From DAOUJW01 sp034421015 (GTDB lineage: Bacteria > Chloroflexota > Dehalococcoidia > Lucifugimonadales > UBA2985): DNA of 54,989 bases. Made by a program: the position numbers and the translations under genes. Below are positions 49,571 to 54,989 of the stretch, one piece after another (position 1 is the stretch's first letter; each line of letters opens with the position of its first letter). The stretch lies in contig DAOUKT010000012.1 in the NCBI GenBank assembly GCA_034421015.1, positions 1 to 54,989 on the forward strand, read 5' to 3'. The notes under the pieces are model-generated. The model was not told the origin of the DNA, searched no databases, and saw only the letters and a list, made by a program, of their open reading frames with translations.

Positions 49571-50266
49571 ATGGAATCCAGCAACAAGCCCTGCCTTCTG
49601 CTGCGGCTGGGCGTGACGGAGTACGCCGAAGGCCTGGGGATGCAGCGGGAGTTGGCGCGCCGGCGGGGTGAGGGATCCCTGCCTGACGCTCTGCTTCTTC
49701 TGCAGCATCCCCACACGTATACCCTGGGTCGGAGGGCCGGTGAGTCTGACGTGCTGCTGGAGGCGGGCGAGATTGAGCGCTTGGGGGCCCGGGTCTACCA
49801 CGCAGACCGCGGCGGAGAGGCCACCTACCACGGCCCGGGGCAGCTTGTGGGCTATCCCATCGTTGACGTGCGGCCCCTGGGCGGAGCGAGAGGCTACGTC
49901 CGCGCCCTTGAGTCGCTGCTTCTGGATACGCTGTCGGACTTTGGCATAGTGGCCGAGAGGAGGGAGTCCCAGCCGGGCGCGTGGGTCGGCGATGAGAAGA
50001 TTGCCTTCATTGGCGTCAGGATCAGCCGGGGAATAACCACCCACGGCTTTGCGCTGAACGTGGACCCGGACCTCTCCTACTTCCGCCATATAGTGCCGTG
50101 CGGGATGGAGGGCCTGGTCGTTACCTCGATGGCTCGCGTGCTGGGGCAGGCGGTGTCCCTTGACGACGTGACCACCGTTCTGGCGCGTCGCTTCGGGCGG
50201 CTGTTCAGGAGGGACGTGGTGGAGACTGGACTGGAGGAGTTGAAGGAGACAAGCCCCGTCCCCTAG
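49571..50266 (+). CDS. lipB: Octanoyltransferase LipB
   Basis: The 231-residue protein moves octanoyl from ACP to lipoyl-domain lysines. RGGEATYHGPGQLVGYPI, catalytic Lys143 in GDEKIAFIGVRI and catalytic Cys177 in HIVPCGMEG are all present. A TTG at 49562 is an alternative start. lipA is not adjacent. It ends 4 bases before the end of the convergent CysS fusion (overlap of the stops). Confidence 0.95.
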   Translation: MESSNKPCLLLRLGVTEYAEGLGMQRELARRRGEGSLPDALLLLQHPHTYTLGRRAGESDVLLEAGEIERLGARVYHADRGGEATYHGPGQLVGYPIVDVRPLGGARGYVRALESLLLDTLSDFGIVAERRESQPGAWVGDEKIAFIGVRISRGITTHGFALNVDPDLSYFRHIVPCGMEGLVVTSMARVLGQAVSLDDVTTVLARRFGRLFRRDVVETGLEELKETSPVP

Positions 50267-52458
50267 TGATCGTGGTGGTCGTCGTGGTCGTGGCCTGAGC
50301 CGGGCGCGAGCAGCAGCTCGTGGCGGTGCCCCCACCTCTTGAGGAATCGCTTGAAGTTGTCGCGGCTCAGCTTGTCCCTCTCCTCCTCCGCCAGGCTGGT
50401 CCACACCCGGTGCTCGTGACGCTCCAGGGGCAACCCACCGATCGTTACAATGCGGTACCCCTTGTCCCGGAAGGCGAAGCTGTACTCCAGGTCCAGGTTG
50501 CGATAGAACCGGAAGCTCTCCGGCATCAGACTGACCTCCGGGACCAGCGCCCGGCGGAAGGCGAAGCAGTAGCCCTGCATGGCGTCGACCTCGCCGCCTT
50601 CCACCTCGTTGAAGTGGTGCAAGTCCCCGCTGGTCAGACCCCAGGGCCCGGCGACGCCCACGGACTCGTCGGCTAGCGCCTCCGATATGGGCGCCAGGAA
50701 ATCCTCGTGGGCCTCAACCGAGGTGTCCATGAGCACGAAATAGGTGCCGCGGCTCTGCTTGAGCAGGATGTTCTTGGCGGCGGCGTCCCCCAGCACGTGG
50801 TCCGTGTGGATGACCCGCAGGCGCGGCTCGCGTCTGGCCTCCTCCTCAAGCCATGAGGCCGTGCCGTCCGTGGAGCCGTTGTCGACAACCACAACCTCCA
50901 GGGAGTGCCTGTCGCCAAGGGGCAGGAGGCTGCGGACGCACCTCTGCAGGTCCGAGAGGTAGTTGCAGGCGACTATCCCGATGGTGAACTCCGTCTCATC
51001 CTCGGTGTCCAGAAGGGAGCCAACCTCCCTGGACGAGGAGACCCGGGGCAGCTCCTCGGTGCGCTTCTCCATCTCCGACTTTGGCCTTGTCCTCGTGGCG
51101 ACGGGTGAGTCCTCCAGGACGAAGCCGGCGTCGTTGAGCCGCCGGCGCACCTCGTCGGCCGCGTTGAAGTCGCGGTCTGCCCTCAGCGCCGACCGCCGCT
51201 GCTCGGCCTGGGACACGTCATCGGGAATCTTCCAGTCCAGGGCTACCCGGTCCAGTCCAAGGCCCAGCATACAATCGAAATCCAGGAGCAGTCCGAGCCT
51301 GGCCTTCACCGGGAGGTCTGACCGGGTCATGCCCCACGTGAGGGCCAGCGCGCCGGGCATGTCCAGGTCGGCGTTCACGCGCTCCCAGAAGGCGTTTCGC
51401 CAGGGCGCGGCCTGGGGCGCAGCGGCGTCTGGCGACGCGTCCAGTGACCACTCCCAGACGCGGTTTCGCAGTCGCTGGAGGCCGTTCTGGGCGGCTCTCA
51501 GGGCGGAGAAGGTGAAGTTCAGGCGGGTCCTGTACTGGGCGGTGAGGCAGAGGTAGCGGAAGGCCAGGGGGTCAAAGCCCATGTCCGCAAGGTTCTCAAG
51601 GGTGTAGTCGTTGGCGGCGGACTTGGCCATCTTCACGCCGTCCGCCAGCAGGTGCTGGCCGTGAACCCAGATCTGGACAAAGCGTTTGCCGAAAGCCCCC
51701 TCGCTCTGGGCAATCTCCCCCTCGTGGTGGGGGAAGATGTTGTCGACGCCGCCCGTGTGAATGTCCAACTGCTCGCCAAGGTACTTGGTGGACATGGCGG
51801 AGCACTCGATGTGCCAGCCCGGAAAGCCAGGGCCCCAGGGACTGGGCCACTGGAGCACCCTGCCCTCCTCGGCGGCCTTCCACAGGGTGAAGTCGCGGGG
51901 GTCGCGCTTAAGGGGGTCGACCTCCACCCGGACGCCCTCCAGCAGCGACTCCTGGATGTTGCCGGACAGCCCGCCGTAGTCCGGGAACCTGGCAACGTCG
52001 AAGTAGACGTTGCCCTGCACCTCGTAGGCGTAGCCGTTCTCCTGCAGCCGGCGTACTATCTCCACCATCTCCTGGATGTGGTCCGTGGCCCTGGGCGTGT
52101 AGGTCGGCGGTGCGATCCCCAGTCGTTCCTCATCGCGGACGAAGGCCTGGGTGTAGAACTCCGCTATCTCCTGGGGGGTCTTGCCCTCCGCCAGGGCTGA
52201 GGCGATCATCTTGTCCTCGTCCTGCTCCAGCATCTCCTGGCGCATGTGGCCCACGTCCGTGATGTTCTTGACGTGGATGACTCGCAGGCCCTGCAGCTCA
52301 AGGGAGCGGCGGATCCAGTCCGCCATGAGGTAGGTGCGCATGTTGCCGATGTGGGCGTACCTGTAGACGGTGGGGCCGCAGGAGTACATCCTGACTACCC
52401 CCGGCTCCAGGGGTTGCAACTCTTCCGTCTGTCTGGAAAGGGTGTTGTAGAGTCTCAT
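50263..52458 (-). CDS. cysS: Cysteinyl-tRNA synthetase fused to a family-2 glycosyltransferase and a His-rich tail
   Basis: The 731-residue chain has a complete CysRS (about 1-450). Zinc ligands are Cys27, Cys219, His244 and Glu248, HIGN is at 36-39, and the second signature is KMAKS at 276-280. A short linker (about 455-490) leads to a GT-A/GT2-like domain at about 491-705 (FTIGIVACNY, VVDNGSTDGT at 525-534, LMDTS with Asp578 at the usual DxD place) and a GHDHDDHHDH tail (722-731). CysRS charges tRNA-Cys; the second domain should bind a nucleotide sugar. The fusion is in one unbroken frame of normal codon usage and there is no stop or start near the junction. It is the main novel architecture in this window. 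ATG 52458 is the start. Confidence 0.93.
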   Translation of the reverse strand: MRLYNTLSRQTEELQPLEPGVVRMYSCGPTVYRYAHIGNMRTYLMADWIRRSLELQGLRVIHVKNITDVGHMRQEMLEQDEDKMIASALAEGKTPQEIAEFYTQAFVRDEERLGIAPPTYTPRATDHIQEMVEIVRRLQENGYAYEVQGNVYFDVARFPDYGGLSGNIQESLLEGVRVEVDPLKRDPRDFTLWKAAEEGRVLQWPSPWGPGFPGWHIECSAMSTKYLGEQLDIHTGGVDNIFPHHEGEIAQSEGAFGKRFVQIWVHGQHLLADGVKMAKSAANDYTLENLADMGFDPLAFRYLCLTAQYRTRLNFTFSALRAAQNGLQRLRNRVWEWSLDASPDAAAPQAAPWRNAFWERVNADLDMPGALALTWGMTRSDLPVKARLGLLLDFDCMLGLGLDRVALDWKIPDDVSQAEQRRSALRADRDFNAADEVRRRLNDAGFVLEDSPVATRTRPKSEMEKRTEELPRVSSSREVGSLLDTEDETEFTIGIVACNYLSDLQRCVRSLLPLGDRHSLEVVVVDNGSTDGTASWLEEEARREPRLRVIHTDHVLGDAAAKNILLKQSRGTYFVLMDTSVEAHEDFLAPISEALADESVGVAGPWGLTSGDLHHFNEVEGGEVDAMQGYCFAFRRALVPEVSLMPESFRFYRNLDLEYSFAFRDKGYRIVTIGGLPLERHEHRVWTSLAEEERDKLSRDNFKRFLKRWGHRHELLLAPGSGHDHDDHHDH

Positions 52459-52558
52459 AGCCACGCCCCGCCCGCAAATGAAGCCCGCCTGCAATTGTAG
52501 CCCACCTTACGGGATGCTTCAATGCCAATATTTGGTAGAATGGCCGCAGGGAGGGAGC

Positions 52559-53416
52559 ATGAACCTGCAGGAGCGACCGGGGACGACGCGCTGGGGCCGT
52601 TGGGAGCTGGCATGGGGAAAGCGCACCTACGTCATGGGCATAGTCAACACGACGCCCGACTCCTTCTCAGGCGACGGCCTTGAGTACAACGCGGAGGCCG
52701 CCGTCGAGCAGGGTCTGCGGTTTCAGTCCGAGGGCGCGGACATAATCGACGTGGGCGGGGAGTCGACCCGCCCGGGATCCACGCCCGTCGATGCCGATGA
52801 GGAGATGCGACGGACGCTGCCGGTGGTCCGGGGGCTGGCCGCAAGCCTCGACATTCCCATAAGCATTGATACGTACAAGAGCGAGGTCGCCCGGGCGGCC
52901 CTGGACGCCGGCGCTTCCATCATCAACGACGTCTGGGGCCTGAAGCGCGACCCGGACATGGCGGCGCTGGCAGCGAGAGAGGGCGTGCCGGTCATCCTGA
53001 TGCACAACCAGACGGGAACTCACTACGAGGACCTGGCGCCGGACGTAATGAGCGCCCTGCGCTCCAGCCTGGACCTGGCCCTGGAGGCCGGAATCCCGGT
53101 GGAGAACGTCATACTGGACCCGGGCATGGGGTTCGGGAAGACGGCCGAGCACAATCTGGAAATCCTAAGGCGTCTGGCGGAGTTCAGGGATCTGGGAAGG
53201 CCACTGCTGGTCGGGATGTCCCGGAAGAGGACCATCGGCTACGTGCTGGACCTTCCGGTAGACGACCGCGTTGAGGGGACGGCGGCCACGGTCGCTCTGT
53301 CCATCGCCAACGGTGCTGACATTGTCCGCGTCCACGACGTCAAGGTGATGGCAAGGGTGGCGCGCATGACGGATGCGGTGGTCCGGGGGTGGGAGATGCC
53401 GCCTGAACGGGCATGA
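52559..53416 (+). CDS. folP: Dihydropteroate synthase
   Basis: ATG 52559 after GGGAGGGAG gives 285 residues. The folate enzyme condenses pABA with dihydropterin pyrophosphate. MGIVNTTPDSFSGDG, GGESTRPGSTPV, DPGMGFGKT and SRKRTIGYVL are typical. It is followed directly by folK with a 4-base overlap (ATGA). folB or folE are not adjacent. Confidence 0.96.
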   Translation: MNLQERPGTTRWGRWELAWGKRTYVMGIVNTTPDSFSGDGLEYNAEAAVEQGLRFQSEGADIIDVGGESTRPGSTPVDADEEMRRTLPVVRGLAASLDIPISIDTYKSEVARAALDAGASIINDVWGLKRDPDMAALAAREGVPVILMHNQTGTHYEDLAPDVMSALRSSLDLALEAGIPVENVILDPGMGFGKTAEHNLEILRRLAEFRDLGRPLLVGMSRKRTIGYVLDLPVDDRVEGTAATVALSIANGADIVRVHDVKVMARVARMTDAVVRGWEMPPERA

Positions 53417-53931
53417 CCGGCGTCACGGCCTACCTGGGCCTGGGCTCCAACCTGGGAGACCGCGAGGACAACCTGCGCCGGGCCCTCTCGCTCCTGGGAG
53501 AGCGCGGCGAGGTCACTTCCCTCTCCTCGGTCTACGAGACGGAACCGTGGGGATACGCCGAGCAGCCGTCCTTCCTGAACATGGCGTGCGGCTTTCGTAC
53601 AAGCCTGTCCCCCCGCGGGCTGCTGGCCCTTGCCCAGGACGTTGAGGCAAGGCTGGGGCGCGTGCCCACGGTGCGCTACGGGCCAAGGACAATGGACGTG
53701 GACATACTTCTCTACGGCGATCTGGTTGTGGATACGCCGGAACTGCGGATACCTCATCCGGGTATCCCGGAACGCGCCTTTGTCCTCGCGCCCCTTGTGG
53801 AGATAGCTCCGGATGCGGAGCACCCGGTGCTCAGGCGTGCTATCGGCGCGATGCTTGAGGACGCGCCGGGCAGGGAGACGGTCGTCAGGATTCGCCCGCT
53901 GCCTCCAGGGAAAGCCGGTGGGTCGGCCTAG
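53413..53931 (+). CDS. folK: 2-amino-4-hydroxy-6-hydroxymethyldihydropteridine pyrophosphokinase
   Basis: The 172-residue HPPK supplies the substrate of FolP. YLGLGSNLGDREDNL, the substrate loop YETEPWGY, and the RYGPRTMDVDILLYGD signature are present. It overlaps folP by 4 bases and folP-folK form a folate operon. Confidence 0.96.
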   Translation: MTGVTAYLGLGSNLGDREDNLRRALSLLGERGEVTSLSSVYETEPWGYAEQPSFLNMACGFRTSLSPRGLLALAQDVEARLGRVPTVRYGPRTMDVDILLYGDLVVDTPELRIPHPGIPERAFVLAPLVEIAPDAEHPVLRRAIGAMLEDAPGRETVVRIRPLPPGKAGGSA

Positions 53932-54110
53932 CCGCGGAGGTTCGGCGGCAGCAGGTTGGGTATCGAGTCTTCAATGGGGAACTGCTCTTCGCAGTCTCGG
54001 CAGTGCAGCGCGCCCCTGATGACCTCGCCCTCGCTCTGCTCCAGCACAGTCAGGTTGAGGGGAGTCTTGCAAAGGGGGCATGCAAGAATGTCCACCAACT
54101 CTCTCTTCAT
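53928..54110 (-). CDS. Trm112-like zinc-binding protein
   Basis: ATG 54110 (the longer frame begins at 54149 but has no sign of coding) gives 60 residues: MKRELVDILACPLCKTPL, ..GALHCRDCEEQFPIEDSIPNLLP. Two CxxC pairs form a rubredoxin-like zinc knuckle and the C-terminal IPNLLP tail is typical. Trm112-like proteins partner methyltransferases, but none is adjacent. The last bases overlap folK by 4. Confidence 0.9.
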   Translation of the reverse strand: MKRELVDILACPLCKTPLNLTVLEQSEGEVIRGALHCRDCEEQFPIEDSIPNLLPPNLRG

Positions 54111-54161
54111 GCTCCAACTCCCTGTGGTTCGATTTCGGCTGCGTATCATATTGGATTGGGG

Positions 54162-54668
54162 CTAGCCCGCTGTCAATCCCCGCTCGAAGATGAACCTGAG
54201 CAGGTCCGACAGAAAGAAGATGGCTATGCCGAGGATGACGCTCAGGTTGACGCCGGTCGCGAGAGCCATGCCCCTGGCCAGCGCGCCGCGCCGGGCCTCG
54301 GTTGCAGGCTCAGTCCGGGCCGTCGCCGCTCGACGCCTCAGCCACCTGCGACGCGCCATCGCGAACATCCACAGCGCCAAGCCAATCTTGATGGCGACCG
54401 TTACGACGTACGCCGTCCCGGTGGAGGCGTCCGTCAGCCGGTCGAAGAGCATCACGGTGCCGGTGACCAGGAGCACGGCAATGCACGTGTCGACCAGGCT
54501 GCGAAACTGGGCCTGCACCTCGGTTTGCTGGGCCGTCCCCTGTGCGCCTGCCCTGCGCTGCGCGGGCCGGAGTACAAGCACGTAGAAGAGGCTGCCGCCA
54601 ATCCAGGCCACCGCCGCAATGGAGTGGATCCAGCGCACCAGCAGCAGGAAGCCTTCACCAAGGGTCAC
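54162..54668 (-). CDS. CopD-like membrane protein
   Basis: GTG 54668 has GGAGG 8 bases upstream; the frame is open further up but without a signal. The 168-residue protein has four hydrophobic segments, with LLLVRWIHSIAAVAWIGGSLFYVLVL near the start, the typical first segment of CopD/YcnJ-like proteins. Copper transport is not shown. An alternative is a DUF2269-like or heme-associated membrane protein with the same H-x-xxxxW-x-G motif. Confidence 0.78.
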   Translation of the reverse strand: MTLGEGFLLLVRWIHSIAAVAWIGGSLFYVLVLRPAQRRAGAQGTAQQTEVQAQFRSLVDTCIAVLLVTGTVMLFDRLTDASTGTAYVVTVAIKIGLALWMFAMARRRWLRRRAATARTEPATEARRGALARGMALATGVNLSVILGIAIFFLSDLLRFIFERGLTAG

Positions 54669-54814
54669 GGAGCAAGCCTCCACGTTCTCGCCGGCCGGGT
54701 GAGGCGGCGTCGGGTTCTGTCGCTCCCCTGCACGCAGCCACGTCACGGGAGCAAGCGGAGTCGATTGTAACATCAGGGGTTGAAAATTTGCAGTGACGCC
54801 TTCCCTGGATGCCC

Positions 54815-54989
54815 GTCTTCCGAGACCTTTGAATAACCTCAGTTGCGGCGCGCGCCTCCCGAACATTCCTGCGCAGGGAGACCTTTGCGTAACTACGGCG
54901 GCATCTTCAGGGAGCTACGTTTATCGTCATTCCCGCGAAAGCGGGAATCTGAAGTCGCCTATTAGGACGCTCTAGACCCCTGCTTTCGC
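54815..54989. repeat. Composite dispersed repeat (family N) at window end
   Basis: Contains GGCGCGCGCCTCCCGAACAT, GGGAGACCTTTGCGTAACTA, GGCGGCATCTTC and the hairpin CATTCCCGCgaaaGCGGGAATC, blocks shared with 22838-22990. The order differs between copies. It continues past the window end. No gene is seen in 54669-54989. Confidence 0.8.

Noticed and set aside
1..54989. tRNA, rRNA or transposase genes
   Set aside because: No cloverleaf with a proper T-loop, no rRNA sequence and no IS-type transposase were recognised; GGTTCGA matches belong to family S repeats.

Overview
This is a gene-dense, high-GC (visibly 60-65 %) bacterial segment. It carries about 55 supportable protein genes, one T-box riboswitch, no rRNA, no recognisable tRNA, no CRISPR array and no transposase. 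The mix suggests an uncultured Chloroflexota bacterium (Dehalococcoidia/SAR202-like): xanthine-dehydrogenase-type molybdoenzyme, F420-type luciferase-like oxidoreductase, paired enoyl-CoA hydratases, several PaREP1/HEPN-like small proteins, an Rrf2-ThiF-CysM sulfur module, and dispersed palindromic repeats between genes. That assignment is an inference from gene content and repeat style only.

Layout. 1-8.2 kb: a probably frameshifted gene remnant, a PaREP1-like gene inserted beside a GIY-YIG gene whose 3' end is duplicated, a large molybdopterin oxidoreductase subunit, a collagen-like lipoprotein with a strong terminator, a TPR lipoprotein, a DinB protein, an MFS transporter and a second PaREP1-like gene. 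8.3-11.3 kb: trpE and trpS in one operon under a tryptophan T-box (specifier TGG, terminator, sigma70-type promoter all visible). 11.4-12.7 kb: a lower-GC pair made of an unknown 272-residue protein and a PIN nuclease. 12.7-18.5 kb: housekeeping genes pyrE, nadD, obg, dnaA, fmt, rplY. 18.5-22.8 kb: a Fic AMP-transferase whose promoter sits among helically phased AAATGA repeats, then Rrf2 regulator, ThiF/MoeB-type E1 enzyme, CysM-type cysteine synthase and a third PaREP1-like gene. 23-28.7 kb: a small wHTH regulator with twin palindromic operators, a tiny membrane protein, an M6-like metallopeptidase lipoprotein, a HicB-like protein, recA-recX, and an atypical YfcE-like phosphoesterase. 28.7-30.8 kb: an XRE protein and a lower-GC type II restriction-modification pair. 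30.9-37.3 kb: two duplicated enoyl-CoA hydratases, YciI-like and membrane proteins, an unusual amphipathic/membrane protein and a SulP transporter. 37.5-43.5 kb: a Tat-exported sulfite-oxidase-like enzyme divergent from SulP, two decayed copies of its 3' end, an amidinotransferase-family enzyme, and gyrB. 44-49.2 kb: small-molecule catabolic genes (LLM oxidoreductase, truncated acyl-CoA dehydrogenase, Ldh2-type dehydrogenase, FAH-family hydrolase, a small alpha/beta-barrel protein) separated by repeat-filled spacers. 49.5-54.9 kb: lipB, a cysteinyl-tRNA synthetase fused to a family-2 glycosyltransferase with a His-rich tail, folP-folK, a Trm112-like protein and a CopD-like membrane protein.

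The strongest novelty candidates are the CysS-glycosyltransferase fusion, the phased iterons of the Fic gene, the unknown-protein/PIN pair, and the repeated finding of isolated gene 3'-end copies that keep the amino acid sequence while changing only synonymous positions.
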